From the NCBI GenBank assembly GCA_026417175.1, contig JAOADT010000007.1, forward strand, positions 1 through 64,000: a stretch of DNA of 64,000 nucleotides. Direction: 5' to 3'. The notes under the pieces are model-generated. The model was given only the letters and a program-made list of their open reading frames with translations. It had not been told where the DNA came from and did no database searches. A program made the position numbers and the translations under genes. Positions 15,591-25,985 of this stretch are shown one piece after another (within the stretch, counting starts at the first letter, position 1; the number at the start of each line of letters is the position of its first letter). Origin of the DNA: Deltaproteobacteria bacterium. GTDB taxonomy: Bacteria > Desulfobacterota > Syntrophorhabdia > Syntrophorhabdales > JANXAF01.

Positions 15591-16985
15591 ATGGTTAGAA
15601 CGAGATTTGCTCCCAGTCCTACCGGCTACCTTCACATAGGAGGAGCAAGGACTGCTCTATTTAATTACCTTTTTACCAGACATGAAAATGGAAGGATGAT
15701 TTTAAGAATTGAGGATACTGATCTTGAGAGATCAAAGGATGAGTATACCAAAGACATTATCGAGGGACTTAAATGGTTGGGGATAGATTGGGATGAGGGA
15801 CCGTATTTTCAAAAGGAAAGAATGGAAGAATACCGAAAATTTGCGAATATGCTTTTGGAAAAAGATCTGGCCTATAAATGTTATTGTCCGACAGAGGTCC
15901 TTGAAGAAAAACGAAAGAAAGCTTTAAAGGAAGGAAAGAAACCATCCTATGATCGAACTTGCAGGGACAAAAATTTTAATTACCCAGAAAGACCATTTGT
16001 AATAAGATTTAAGACCCCTCTTTCTGGCACTGTAAGCTTCAACGACATTATCAGAGGAACAATAACTTTCGATTATGAAGAGCTTGACGATCTCATAATC
16101 CTAAGGAGCGACAATACGCCAACCTACAATTTTACCGTTGTTGTTGACGATGCACTTATGAACATCACTCATGTGATTCGAGGGGATGATCACATTAACA
16201 ATACTCCGAGACAAATACTTATTTATCAAGCTTTGGGGTATAGAATCCCTGAATTTGCCCATGTACCTATGATTCTGGGAAAGGATAGAACAAAATTAAG
16301 TAAAAGACATGGGGCAGTCTCTATCCTTGAGTATAGAAGAGAAGGATTTCTTCCTGAAGCCTTAATTAACTATATAGCTAGACTTGGTTGGTCATACAAA
16401 GATCAGGAAATCTTTTCAAAGCAGGAACTTATAGAGAAATTCGAACTCAAAGATGTGGGTAAATCTCCCTCAATTTTTGACGTGGAAAAGCTTCTTTGGG
16501 TGAATAGTTACTACATAAAAACATTGCCCCTCGAAGTTGTATCTGAGCGATTAATACCGTACCTTTTGGAGCTGGGTATTTATGCTGAACCCAATAATTA
16601 TCTTTACAAAGCTGTAGACACACTCAGAACCAGGGCAAAAACGTTAAAGGAAATGGCCCAAATGGCTTATTTCTACTACAAAGAAGATTATGATTTTGAA
16701 AACAAAGCCAAAGAAAAATTTTTTACAAAAAAGGGCAAGGAAATTCTTATTGCTTTTCTCGACGGCTTTCAGAAGATTGAAAACTTGGATGAGAATAGTC
16801 TAAGAGATATATTTGACAGGGTTTGTAAAGAATTTGATGTAAAATTGGTGGATGCTGTTCAGGTAGTGAGACTCGCTATATCAGGCAGACTAGCGACACC
16901 CGGAATCTTCGAGGTTATAGAGATTATAGGAAAGGAAAGCACAAAAAGAAGAATAGAAAGAGCTATTGGAGAGATTCCATATTGA
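15591..16985 (+). CDS. gltX: Glutamyl-tRNA synthetase
   Basis: A 464-residue class I synthetase that charges tRNA-Glu. The HIGH-type signature is PSPTGYLHIGGART (residues about 9-22) and the KMSKS-type loop is KLSKRHG (about 239-245). Length and the helical anticodon-binding C-terminus match bacterial GluRS. Whether it is discriminating or also charges tRNA-Gln is not clear from sequence. Its stop overlaps the TTG start of smc by 4 bases (TTGA), so the two are coupled. Confidence 0.97.
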   Translation: MVRTRFAPSPTGYLHIGGARTALFNYLFTRHENGRMILRIEDTDLERSKDEYTKDIIEGLKWLGIDWDEGPYFQKERMEEYRKFANMLLEKDLAYKCYCPTEVLEEKRKKALKEGKKPSYDRTCRDKNFNYPERPFVIRFKTPLSGTVSFNDIIRGTITFDYEELDDLIILRSDNTPTYNFTVVVDDALMNITHVIRGDDHINNTPRQILIYQALGYRIPEFAHVPMILGKDRTKLSKRHGAVSILEYRREGFLPEALINYIARLGWSYKDQEIFSKQELIEKFELKDVGKSPSIFDVEKLLWVNSYYIKTLPLEVVSERLIPYLLELGIYAEPNNYLYKAVDTLRTRAKTLKEMAQMAYFYYKEDYDFENKAKEKFFTKKGKEILIAFLDGFQKIENLDENSLRDIFDRVCKEFDVKLVDAVQVVRLAISGRLATPGIFEVIEIIGKESTKRRIERAIGEIPY

Positions 16986-19900
16986 GACTGGTAAAACTTG
17001 AGCTTTTAGGATTTAAGTCTTTCTGCGATAGGACTGTGTTTCACTTCAGTGAGGGAATAACATCCATAGTTGGGCCTAATGGATGCGGTAAAAGTAACAT
17101 AATAGATGCTATTGTTTGGGCACTGGGTGAGAGAGGAACAAAAGCCTTAAGAATAAAAGAGATGGAAGATGTCATATTCCACGGGAGTAACGGCAGAAAA
17201 GGCTTAAATATAGCGGAGGTTACCATATTTTTGGTAGATGACAAGAATGAATACTCAATTAGAAGAAGGCTTTTTAGAGATGGTACTAACGAATACTTTC
17301 TGAACGGAAAGTCTGTACGCCTGAAAGACATCCAGGATTTTTTTCTTGGTACAGGTATAGGACTTAATACATACGCCATAATAGAGCAGGGCCGTATAGA
17401 GAGCTTTGTCCAGATGAAACCCCAGGAGAGGAAGATTCTTATAGAAGAGGCCGGGGGAATTACTCGATTTAAAGAGAAAAAGGAAGATGCACTTATAAGA
17501 CTTGAGGAAGTAAGAACAAACCTCGAAAGGGTAGAAGATATTTACAAAGAGGTACAAGGTTCATACAAGAGAGCAGAAGTTGAGTGGGAAAGATGGAAAA
17601 AATATAAGGAACTCATGGAAAAAAAGCGTATTGTTGAAAGAAACATTCTTTTGGAAGGCTATTTAAGGATTAAAAAAAATTATCAGCGATTGAGCGAAAA
17701 AATGGAAAAAATAAAGGAGGAAATGGATAGAAAAAAAAGAGAAGAGCAGATGCTTGAGGAAAGATTGGCAATAAAAGGGGAAGAATTGTCTTTAAGCGAG
17801 AAGACGATAAATGATATGGAACTTGCACTTAGAACGAAAGAAAAAGACATGGAGGCCAATATCAGAGAGATTAACTATAGGAACAATGAAATCAATAAGT
17901 TATCAATTAGACTTAAGGAAGCAAATGATAAGTTGGAGAAAACAGTCGAAAAAATAAATTTATTGAAAAGTGAGCTACAAGAACTTTCGAGGGAACACTT
18001 GGAGCTTTCAGAAAGAGTTAAAAAAAGTTCAAGTGATCTTTATATTCTTAATGAAAAGGCAGTCACTTTAAGAAAAGAGTTAGATGAAATTGAAGTTCAA
18101 CTTGAAGATAGAAGGACTGAACTATTCGGAATTGTTAGTGAACTTACGGATGTGAATAACAAAATATCTGAGTATGAAAGAAAAAAGAAAGAAAGAGAGG
18201 AAAGGGAAAAAAGATTAAGGTTAGAGAAGGAACTGCAAGAGAAAAAGGTTTCATCGATCCGGGAAGAAATTTCGCGGTTTAAAGCTAGATTAGAGGACAC
18301 AAAAAAAGCCCTCTTGTCTCAAGAACAGAATTTAGAAAAAAAAGAAAAAGAACTATTGGAATTAAAAACCTTAATTGAGGATAAGGAAAAAAACATTTCC
18401 TTATTCCGTATGGAGATAAAGATCAAAGAAGACTATCTTAGGAGGCTTGGACACCTTCATGAGGTGAAAGATGAAGTTCATGGATTAAAGAGGTTGTTAG
18501 ATGTGATCCAAGTTAGTGAGGAAGATGGGAAGATATTGGAAAAATATTTTGCAAGAGAGTTAGAGTCCTTTGTTATAGATGAGGTTGATCCTCATCTAAT
18601 AGAGGAACATGCCAAGATGACAGGAAACTATATTTTCTTCACTGAAAATGGAATATTTAAGAAGATAAAAGAGGGTGTTACTGTCCAATTTAAAAGGGCC
18701 AAAAGTGTAAAAGAAGCGGTAGAAAAAGTGTTAGAAGGAGAGGAAGGTATATTCGTGGTGAATGATTTAATTATTGATTCAAGAGGTTTCGTATTCACAA
18801 AATCGTCGAAAGAGAATTTTGATCTGAAAGCAGAAAAGGAGAAGAGAAAAACAAAACAAGAATTGGAGGATTTGAGAGAGAAGTTGAGATTATTATCTAC
18901 TGAGAGGGAAAATCTTAATGCACTTTGGAAAAGGGTGGAAACAGAAAAAAAAGTTCTACAAGAGAAATCTGGGATTTTAAAACAGCAAGTGAAAGATACC
19001 GAAAGACTCATATTGGTTTCAGAAGCAAGGCTAAAAGAAGCGGAAGAAAGACTCAAAAAACTGAGTGAATTTCAAGACTTTCCAGATTTTTCTAATCTAG
19101 AGTCTCAAGTTTGCACTGAACTTTACGAAAAAAAGGAATCTCTTTTATCTAGAAAAAAAGAGTCGGAATCTGAAATAGAAAACCTTAAGTCTCTCATTTT
19201 TGAAAAAAGAAAATCTTTAGATGACATAATTGAATCGTTAAAAAACAAAGAGATAGAGAGGGAGAGGGAAAGAAGTGCCATATCAAAAATCGAGACAGAA
19301 AAACTAAATAAGATTAATTATTTAAAAGAACTCGAAGCTATAACGATTTCTCTTTCAAGCGAAATAAATGATTGTGAAAAGAGAATATTGGAAGAAACCG
19401 AGTCTCTTAAACAATTGGAGAAGGAGTACGAAAGTAAAAAGAAAGAAGTAGAACTTAAAGAAAAACAATTAGGGGAACTGAAACTCTATATGGGTACTCT
19501 CATAGAAGAGAAAGAAAAAATTTTGAATGAACTTAAGGAGAGGAGAAAAGAAGTTGAAAGGATAAAAGGGAAGTGGGACAGTTTAGAAAAAGAGTCTTTA
19601 CTTGTTTCAGAAAAATTAAATCAGATAGTGGAGGTACTTAATTCGACATACGAAATAGATCCGGAGAAATCCGAGGTGAAGGAACTCAAACAAGTATCTG
19701 AACTCGAGAACGAAAAGGCATCAATAGAAGAAGAAATTGCATCTTTGGGTGAGATAAATTTTAGAGCAGAGAAGGAATATCACGAATATAAGGAACGGTT
19801 AGAGTTTCTTGAGAGGCAAAAAGAAGACCTCAAGTCAGCGATGGAATCCTTAAAAAGAACTATACTAAAAATAGAAGCTGTGTCTAGAGATGTATTTTTT

Positions 19901-20332
19901 GAAACTTTAGATCGTGTGAACGACTACTACAAAAAGTTCATTAATAAACTGTTTCAAGGTGGTGAAGGCTATCTCAAGTATAACCCTGACACCGATGGAA
20001 TAGAAATGTTTGCCCAGCCCAGTGGGAAAAAAATTATAAGGATGGAGATGTTGTCAGGAGGGGAAAAGGCTCTTGCTTCTGTTGCTCTTCTTTTTGCTCT
20101 TATTGAGGCAAACCCACCCCCATTTTGCTTTATGGACGAAGTAGACGGTCCTCTGGATGATGCAAATCTTATGTATGTCCTCGAAACAATAAAAGATCTT
20201 AGTAAGAAAACGCAGGTTATCTTTATAACACACAATAGACTCACGATGGAGGTCTCAGGAACTATCTATGGAATAACCATGGAAGAAGATGGCGTTTCAA
20301 AAGTCGTCTCGGTACGGCTGGCAAGCTTTTAA
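16982..20332 (+). CDS. smc: Chromosome segregation protein SMC
   Basis: A 1116-residue SMC ATPase that compacts and separates chromosomes, with ScpA and ScpB partners not seen here. Head N-part: Walker A GPNGCGKSNII (about residues 33-43) and QGRIESF. Two long coiled coils flank a hinge at about residues 500-620 (DEVHGLKRLLDVI to IDSRGFVFT). Head C-part: signature MLSGGEKALAS and Walker B FCFMDEVDGPLDD. The start is the TTG at 16982 overlapping gltX; MRLVKLELLGFKSF is the canonical SMC N-terminus. It is slightly shorter than typical SMC (about 1180), from shorter coiled coils. Confidence 0.97.
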   Translation: MRLVKLELLGFKSFCDRTVFHFSEGITSIVGPNGCGKSNIIDAIVWALGERGTKALRIKEMEDVIFHGSNGRKGLNIAEVTIFLVDDKNEYSIRRRLFRDGTNEYFLNGKSVRLKDIQDFFLGTGIGLNTYAIIEQGRIESFVQMKPQERKILIEEAGGITRFKEKKEDALIRLEEVRTNLERVEDIYKEVQGSYKRAEVEWERWKKYKELMEKKRIVERNILLEGYLRIKKNYQRLSEKMEKIKEEMDRKKREEQMLEERLAIKGEELSLSEKTINDMELALRTKEKDMEANIREINYRNNEINKLSIRLKEANDKLEKTVEKINLLKSELQELSREHLELSERVKKSSSDLYILNEKAVTLRKELDEIEVQLEDRRTELFGIVSELTDVNNKISEYERKKKEREEREKRLRLEKELQEKKVSSIREEISRFKARLEDTKKALLSQEQNLEKKEKELLELKTLIEDKEKNISLFRMEIKIKEDYLRRLGHLHEVKDEVHGLKRLLDVIQVSEEDGKILEKYFARELESFVIDEVDPHLIEEHAKMTGNYIFFTENGIFKKIKEGVTVQFKRAKSVKEAVEKVLEGEEGIFVVNDLIIDSRGFVFTKSSKENFDLKAEKEKRKTKQELEDLREKLRLLSTERENLNALWKRVETEKKVLQEKSGILKQQVKDTERLILVSEARLKEAEERLKKLSEFQDFPDFSNLESQVCTELYEKKESLLSRKKESESEIENLKSLIFEKRKSLDDIIESLKNKEIERERERSAISKIETEKLNKINYLKELEAITISLSSEINDCEKRILEETESLKQLEKEYESKKKEVELKEKQLGELKLYMGTLIEEKEKILNELKERRKEVERIKGKWDSLEKESLLVSEKLNQIVEVLNSTYEIDPEKSEVKELKQVSELENEKASIEEEIASLGEINFRAEKEYHEYKERLEFLERQKEDLKSAMESLKRTILKIEAVSRDVFFETLDRVNDYYKKFINKLFQGGEGYLKYNPDTDGIEMFAQPSGKKIIRMEMLSGGEKALASVALLFALIEANPPPFCFMDEVDGPLDDANLMYVLETIKDLSKKTQVIFITHNRLTMEVSGTIYGITMEEDGVSKVVSVRLASF

Positions 20333-20402
20333 TTAAATTAATGTGATTCTTTTTGAAAAAAAAATTTCCCTATGATATTAGATTGAAAAAAGGAGGGCTA
20401 TT

Positions 20403-21059
20403 ATGCTTGTCAAGGATGTAATGACAACGAACGTTATTACCGTACCGAGTTCAACTCCCCTTATTGATGCAGAAAGGATAATGCAGTTTCACAGAATAGA
20501 AAGGCTTCCCATTGTCGACAAGGGAAAACTTGTTGGAATAATTACTAAGAACGATGTACTTAAAGCTTCACCATCAGCCGCAACCTCTTTAAGCAGGTCT
20601 GAACTACTCTACCTCCTTGCTAAACTTACTGTTAAAGAGATAATGAAAAAAAATGTAGTTACTGTGACACCAGATATGCCTATAGAACAGGCAGTTGCAC
20701 TTGCACAAGCCAAAAGAGTTGGAGCGCTCGTTGTTGTGGAGAATGATAAGGTCGTAGGCATAGTTACTACAAATGACATATTCTACAAGGTAGTAAACCC
20801 TTTATTTGGGATAGGAGAGAAGGGGACAAGAATAATAATATTTGGCGGCGGAGAGCCTAAAAACATATGCCAGATTATGGATTTCGTTTGTAAGGAAAAT
20901 CTGCCTGTTAAAACCATATGGGCATTGAAATTACCGGATTCAGAAAGAACGGAGCTTGTCCTTCATTTAGACAGGGATGACGTAGCAGATATAGTCGAAA
21001 AAATAAAGAAATTGGGTTATGAGGTTGAAATCAGACCTCATGAACCAGAAATTGCTTGA
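20403..21059 (+). CDS. Tandem CBS-domain protein with ACT-like C-terminus
   Basis: A 218-residue cytoplasmic protein with two CBS motifs (about residues 1-60 and 75-135; VKDVMTTNVITV and VKEIMKKNVVTV each open a motif). CBS pairs bind adenine nucleotides. A C-terminal region follows (about 140-215), with IIIFGGGEPKNICQIMDFV and a beta-alpha-beta pattern, consistent with an ACT-like domain. AAAAAAGGAGGG precedes the ATG. It resembles AcuB-type proteins. It sits alone between smc and the Liv cluster, and its regulatory target is unknown. Confidence 0.85.
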   Translation: MLVKDVMTTNVITVPSSTPLIDAERIMQFHRIERLPIVDKGKLVGIITKNDVLKASPSAATSLSRSELLYLLAKLTVKEIMKKNVVTVTPDMPIEQAVALAQAKRVGALVVVENDKVVGIVTTNDIFYKVVNPLFGIGEKGTRIIIFGGGEPKNICQIMDFVCKENLPVKTIWALKLPDSERTELVLHLDRDDVADIVEKIKKLGYEVEIRPHEPEIA

Positions 21060-21133
21060 CAATTTGCTGGAAACTGAATTAAAGTAAAATATAGAATAGG
21101 ATTTAATTAAAAACGTAAAAAAAAGGGGGAGTT

Positions 21134-22324
21134 ATGAAAAAGATAGTAATTTTTCTCTGCATCACAATGTTTGCCGTAATATCTGTTTCTCATGCCCAGG
21201 TTAAGATTGGGGCCGTGATCAATCTTACGGGTCCTGCTTCTTCTTGGGGTATCTATCATGCAAAAGGCCACCAGGACTACATTAAATATGTAAATGAAGT
21301 AAAAGGCGGGATTAGCGGAAAAAAAGTCGAACTCACGGTAGTGGACCATGCGTACAAGATCCCTGAAGGACTAAAGCATGTAAAAAAGTTTTGTGAAGAA
21401 AAGGTAAGTATGTTGGCAACTTGGGACACCGGACTCGGGATTCAGGCAAAGCCCATAGTTCAAGAATATAAAATCCCAACCATCAATTACTCGACCGGTC
21501 AGGATATCTTAAAGCCGCCAATCGACTATATGTATTTGCCGTTTGGCACTTACATATTGGACTCGTACGCTGTTCTTGAGTACATAAAAGCTATCCATAA
21601 GGGAAAGGAGCCACCCAAAGTCGGACTTCTAACTTATAACAATCCTTATGGTAAAACTATCCATGAACCCAGTAAGGAATACGCGGCAAAGCATGGGATA
21701 AAAATTGTTGGTATTGAGGAATTTCCCCCAGCGACAGTTGATTTGTCAACTCAGCTTTTAAAACTAAAAGAGGCTGGGGCTGAATATATATTTATGCAGA
21801 TTTTGCCAGCTGGAATAATAACGGCTCTTAAGGCTGCAGATCAACTTAACTATAACGTTCCATTTTTTGGTACATGGACGTCTACGGATCCTGACTTTTT
21901 TAAGCTGGGGAAGGGTATCATAAGAGACAGATTATTTATGCAGTTCTGTGGAGCACTTCCCCAAGATGACACGCCAGGAATAAAATTGTACAATGAGCTT
22001 GTAAGAAGATACAAATCTGTTGCGGGATTTGACACATCATATTGGGAGGGAGTGATAATCGGGATGATCATGGAGCGTGCTTTGGAAAAGTCGCACAAAA
22101 TGTTCGGTAATTTTGATCCAATAAATGTTAACAAGGCTTTAGAAAGTTTCAAAAATGAAGACTTCGGAGGGCTTATACCGCCAGTAACTTATACTAAGGA
22201 CAACCATGAAGGATCATTCATGGCCCGTATAGTACAAATTCATGAAGACGCTACATATTCCCCCATGACAAACTTCTTTGTTCCCGGTAAAGGTCAGATC
22301 AAGGTATTGAGGGCCCCCAAATGA
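21134..22324 (+). CDS. Liv-type ABC transporter solute-binding protein
   Basis: A 396-residue periplasmic protein of the LivJ/peripla_BP_6 family. The signal peptide is MKKIVIFLCITMFAVISVSHA, with the mature protein starting QVKIGAVINLTGPASSWG, a family signature. It heads a cluster with permeases, two ATPases and two CoA ligases. That arrangement in anaerobes usually points to uptake of carboxylic or aromatic acids rather than amino acids. It has an AAGGGGGAG ribosome binding site. A second protein of the family lies at 51509. Confidence 0.94.
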   Translation: MKKIVIFLCITMFAVISVSHAQVKIGAVINLTGPASSWGIYHAKGHQDYIKYVNEVKGGISGKKVELTVVDHAYKIPEGLKHVKKFCEEKVSMLATWDTGLGIQAKPIVQEYKIPTINYSTGQDILKPPIDYMYLPFGTYILDSYAVLEYIKAIHKGKEPPKVGLLTYNNPYGKTIHEPSKEYAAKHGIKIVGIEEFPPATVDLSTQLLKLKEAGAEYIFMQILPAGIITALKAADQLNYNVPFFGTWTSTDPDFFKLGKGIIRDRLFMQFCGALPQDDTPGIKLYNELVRRYKSVAGFDTSYWEGVIIGMIMERALEKSHKMFGNFDPINVNKALESFKNEDFGGLIPPVTYTKDNHEGSFMARIVQIHEDATYSPMTNFFVPGKGQIKVLRAPK

Positions 22325-23142
22325 GAGCCTTCAGGGGAGAGCCCTCAATATACAGTAACGCTCAGCCTGCCAAAAGACAGGCTGAGCTAAAAATAGAGAA
22401 CGTAACGCTAAGCTTCGGAGGGCTTATGGCCCTCCACGATGTAAATCTTGAAGTAAAAACGGGAGAATTTTTAAGCATTATAGGACCAAATGGAGCCGGT
22501 AAAACAAGCCTTTTAAATTGCATAACAGGTTTTTATCATCCCCAGAAAGGAAGAATTATCTTTAACGGTGAAGACATTACAGGACTTCCGCCTCATGAAG
22601 TAACTAAAAGAGGGATCGGGAGAACTTTCCAGAACATAGAACTTTTTCCGGGTATGACAGTTCTCGCAAATATTTTTCTAGCGCGTCATCTTTACTGTAA
22701 CTATAGTTTTGTAAAGGCCTCACTTTTTACTCGATCTGTTCAAGATGAAGAAGTGAATCACAGGAAGATAGTAGAAGAAATCATAGATTTTCTTGAAATG
22801 CAACCCATAAGAAAGAAACTTGTCGGTTCTTTGCCTTACGGACTTAGAAAAAGAGTGGAATTGGGGAGAGCTTTGGCGCTTGAACCTAAGTTGCTTATTC
22901 TAGATGAACCATTTGCTGGTATGACACTTGAGGAAAAAGAGGACATGGTCAGGTTCCTGCGGGAGATAAACACGAGGTGGAATCAAACGACAATTTTGGT
23001 AGAGCACGATATGGCTGTTGTCATGAGTATTTCAGAAAGGATAATAGTTCTTAATTTTGGTGAAAAGATAGCGGAAGGCCCTCCTAACGTAATAAAAAAT
23101 CATCCGGAAGTTATAAAGGCGTATCTCGGAGAAGAAGCCTAA
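22321..23142 (+). CDS. livG: LivG-type ABC transporter ATP-binding protein
   Basis: A 273-residue ATPase. Walker A is GPNGAGKTSLL, Walker B LLILDEPFAGM and the H-loop VEHDMAVVM. The signature loop is LPYGLRKRVE, a degenerate LSxGxx common in LivG. The typical LivG segment GIGRTFQNIELFPGMTV is present. It overlaps the upstream binding-protein gene by 4 bases (ATGA). The first 20 residues are an extra leader before ELKIENVTLSFGG, so translation might begin later. Confidence 0.94.
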   Translation: MRAFRGEPSIYSNAQPAKRQAELKIENVTLSFGGLMALHDVNLEVKTGEFLSIIGPNGAGKTSLLNCITGFYHPQKGRIIFNGEDITGLPPHEVTKRGIGRTFQNIELFPGMTVLANIFLARHLYCNYSFVKASLFTRSVQDEEVNHRKIVEEIIDFLEMQPIRKKLVGSLPYGLRKRVELGRALALEPKLLILDEPFAGMTLEEKEDMVRFLREINTRWNQTTILVEHDMAVVMSISERIIVLNFGEKIAEGPPNVIKNHPEVIKAYLGEEA

Positions 23143-23159
23143 AAAGGGGTGATAAAATT

Positions 23160-25091
23160 ATGAAGATGGATCGAGAGTATCTATCAGAGTTAAAAATGTA
23201 TACAATTCCACAGATACTATACAAACAAGCTGAACGTTTGAAAAATAAGGTCGCTTTAAGGAAAAAGTCTCTTGGTATTTGGGAGACTGTTACTTGGGGA
23301 GACTACTTAAAGTTCGTAAGAAATGTGGCCTTAGGGCTTATATCTCTTGGGATAAAGAGGGGAGATCATGTGGCTATTATAATGGACAACCAGCCGGAAT
23401 GGCTCTTTTGTGAACTTGGCGCCCAATCAATTGGTGCCATCACACTTAATCTATTTACGTCTTCCATTGCCAAAGAGTTTTCAGTTTTACTTAACAGGTT
23501 TGAGGCTAAAATTGTGGTTGCCCAGGATCAAGAGCAGGTGGATAAATTGCTAGAAATAAGGGATGAAATAAATAATGTGACAAAAGTCATATATGTGGAT
23601 CCTACAGGGATGAGTTTCTATAAGGATGACTGGTTAATCAGCTTTAAAGAGCTCCTTGAACTGGGTAAAAAATTGGATGAAAGGGAGCCTGATCTTTTTG
23701 AAAGAGAACTTTGGAAGGGGAAGAAAGAAGACATAAATCTTATGATGATGACATCGGGAACAACCGGGATTCCAAAGCTTGCCATGTTAAAACATGAAAA
23801 TTTTATTGATATGGCGCTTAAGTGGATAGAAACTGCTCCAATTGAAGTCGGAGATAACTGGATTTCAATCACACCTCCTGCATGGATAGTGGATCAGATG
23901 TGGGGTATTGGGGTGGCCATAATGTCTGGAATGGTTATGAATTTCCCGGAAACCCAGGAGACTCTAGCCGAAGACTACAGAGAAATTGGACCTTCTATCA
24001 CGATAACTTCTTCTAGGTTTTGGGAAGATCTTGCATCAAAAATAAGAGTTAAAATAGATGATAGCGGTTTTATAAAAAGAAAATTTTATGATTGGGGATT
24101 GAAAATCGGTGGGTTAGTAACTGATCTAGAGGCGAGAAAAAAACCCGTTCCTGTTCATCTTAAAATCCTAAAGGGGATTTTTAAATATCTTGTATACAGA
24201 CCGTTACTTGACAGGGTAGGCTGTTTACAGATTAAAGCTGCAATAACTGGCGGTCATCCGATAAGCCCTGACGTTATAAGATTTTTCAGGTCAGTAGGTT
24301 TAAATCTAAAGCATGCTTACGGACTAACAGAAGGTTGTGGAGTTTTTCAGGTCCAGCCAGATGATGAAGTAAAGCCGGAAACTGTTGGGAAACCATTGCC
24401 AAGAACAGAGATTAGGATTTCAGAAGAAAACGAGATTCTCGTAAAGTCACCTTCGCTTTTTGTGGGTTATTACAAAGATGAAGCAGAAACGAAGAAGGCA
24501 CTTGAAGATGGATATCTGCATACAGGTGATGCGGGCTACATAGATGAGGACGGACACTTAATCGTTATAGGTCGTAAAGAAGAAATAATGAGACTGAAAG
24601 GAGGGGAGGCTTTTTCCCCTGACTTTATAGAAACAAGGCTGAAATTTAGTCCTTACATAAAAGAAGCTGTGGTTTTTGGAGAGGGGAGAGAGTACGTTAC
24701 AGGTTTTATTTGTATAGATTTCGGAAACGTAGGTAGCTGGGCAGAAGCAAGAATGATTCCGTACACTACTTACACAGATCTATCTCAGCAGAAACCAGTT
24801 GAGGAGCTTATTCTTTCCGAAGTGAGAAGGATAAATCATGAACTTCCAAGACCCATGAGATTAAAAAGAATTCTCTTGCTTTATAAGATGCTCGATCCAG
24901 ACGACGAGGAACTCACTAGAACTGGAAAAGTGAGGAGAAAATTTGTTTACCAGCGTTATATAGATCTTGTAGAAGCTATGTACAGTGGGAAGGAGGAGAT
25001 TGAAGTTACCGGGAAGGTCCAATATAGAGATGGACACGTAGGAACGATAACCACAAAGGTAAGAATACTTAATGTGGAAAGTATACAATAG
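23160..25091 (+). CDS. AMP-dependent acyl-CoA synthetase (long-chain type)
   Basis: A 643-residue ligase of the ANL superfamily that activates a carboxylic acid to acyl-AMP and then acyl-CoA. The P-loop is MMTSGTTGIPKLAML, the A5 motif is YGLTEGCG, and the later ADP/AMP-binding element is YLHTGDAGYID; GRKEEIMRLKGGE follows, and the C-terminal catalytic lysine region is RTGKVRRK. Length fits the FadD15-like eukaryote-style group. It lies inside the Liv operon between livG and livH, so it probably activates the acid the transporter imports. Confidence 0.93.
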   Translation: MKMDREYLSELKMYTIPQILYKQAERLKNKVALRKKSLGIWETVTWGDYLKFVRNVALGLISLGIKRGDHVAIIMDNQPEWLFCELGAQSIGAITLNLFTSSIAKEFSVLLNRFEAKIVVAQDQEQVDKLLEIRDEINNVTKVIYVDPTGMSFYKDDWLISFKELLELGKKLDEREPDLFERELWKGKKEDINLMMMTSGTTGIPKLAMLKHENFIDMALKWIETAPIEVGDNWISITPPAWIVDQMWGIGVAIMSGMVMNFPETQETLAEDYREIGPSITITSSRFWEDLASKIRVKIDDSGFIKRKFYDWGLKIGGLVTDLEARKKPVPVHLKILKGIFKYLVYRPLLDRVGCLQIKAAITGGHPISPDVIRFFRSVGLNLKHAYGLTEGCGVFQVQPDDEVKPETVGKPLPRTEIRISEENEILVKSPSLFVGYYKDEAETKKALEDGYLHTGDAGYIDEDGHLIVIGRKEEIMRLKGGEAFSPDFIETRLKFSPYIKEAVVFGEGREYVTGFICIDFGNVGSWAEARMIPYTTYTDLSQQKPVEELILSEVRRINHELPRPMRLKRILLLYKMLDPDDEELTRTGKVRRKFVYQRYIDLVEAMYSGKEEIEVTGKVQYRDGHVGTITTKVRILNVESIQ

Positions 25092-25104
25092 TTGGGAGGG
25101 ATAA

Positions 25105-25983
25105 ATGGATTTCTTTTTAACCCTTTTAGTTCAAGGTTTATCTATTGGGTGCCTTTACGCAATAGCTGCACTTGGATTTGTGATGATTTTCAAGTCTTCA
25201 AGTGTCTTGAACTTCGCACACGGTGAACTCCTGGCAATTGGAGCGTATATATTTCTTGTGATATCCGTATGGCTCAAACTACCCATATATCTTGCTTTTA
25301 TAATAACCTTCGTTGGCAGTTTTTTGCTAGGTTTTGTCATAGAGAGACTTTTTCTAAGACCCATGATAGGTGAAGCATTAATTGAGGTAATAATGTTAAC
25401 AGTCGGACTAGCAGCCATGTTTAAGGGGCTGCTTCTTTTTATATTTTCAGGAAATACCTACGTTTATCCTAATTTTCTTCCAGCTGGTTTGGCGGTGAAG
25501 ATTGGGAGCGTCTCAATATCCCCGGTATATACAGCCACATTTTTAATAACAGTGCTATTTTTGATCATTTTTGGTCTTTTCTTCAAATATTCTTCTCAGG
25601 GCATATACATGAGGTCTGTTGCGGATAGCCAGACAGCGGCCCTTTCACTAGGAGTGAACGTTAGAAGGGTTTTTGCACTATCTTGGGCTATTGCCTCTCT
25701 TGTGTGCGCTATGAGCGGTATAGTTCTAGGAATTCTAAACGGCATAAATGTACACGATCTATCTAAAATGGGCTTAAAAGTTTTTCCTGTTGTGATTCTC
25801 GGAGGCTTGGAGAGCATTGGAGGGGCAATAATTGGTGGGCTCATAATAGGCGTGATAGAAACCCTTGTAAGTGGCTATTTTTCCACTTCCCTTCGTGATG
25901 TTGTGGCTTATGTGATTCTTGTTATTATACTCATGATCAAACCTTATGGTCTTTTCGGATTAGTTGAAATTGAGAGGGTTTAG
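25105..25983 (+). CDS. livH: LivH-type ABC transporter permease
   Basis: A 292-residue permease with about eight membrane helices. It starts LLVQGLSIGCLYAIAALGFVMIFKSS and then VLNFAHGELLAIGAY, the LivH signature. The cytoplasmic loop SLGVNVRRVFALSWAI contacts the ATPase. GGGAGG precedes the ATG. It partners LivM, whose start follows 3 bases after this stop. Confidence 0.95.
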   Translation: MDFFLTLLVQGLSIGCLYAIAALGFVMIFKSSSVLNFAHGELLAIGAYIFLVISVWLKLPIYLAFIITFVGSFLLGFVIERLFLRPMIGEALIEVIMLTVGLAAMFKGLLLFIFSGNTYVYPNFLPAGLAVKIGSVSISPVYTATFLITVLFLIIFGLFFKYSSQGIYMRSVADSQTAALSLGVNVRRVFALSWAIASLVCAMSGIVLGILNGINVHDLSKMGLKVFPVVILGGLESIGGAIIGGLIIGVIETLVSGYFSTSLRDVVAYVILVIILMIKPYGLFGLVEIERV

Positions 25984-25985
25984 TT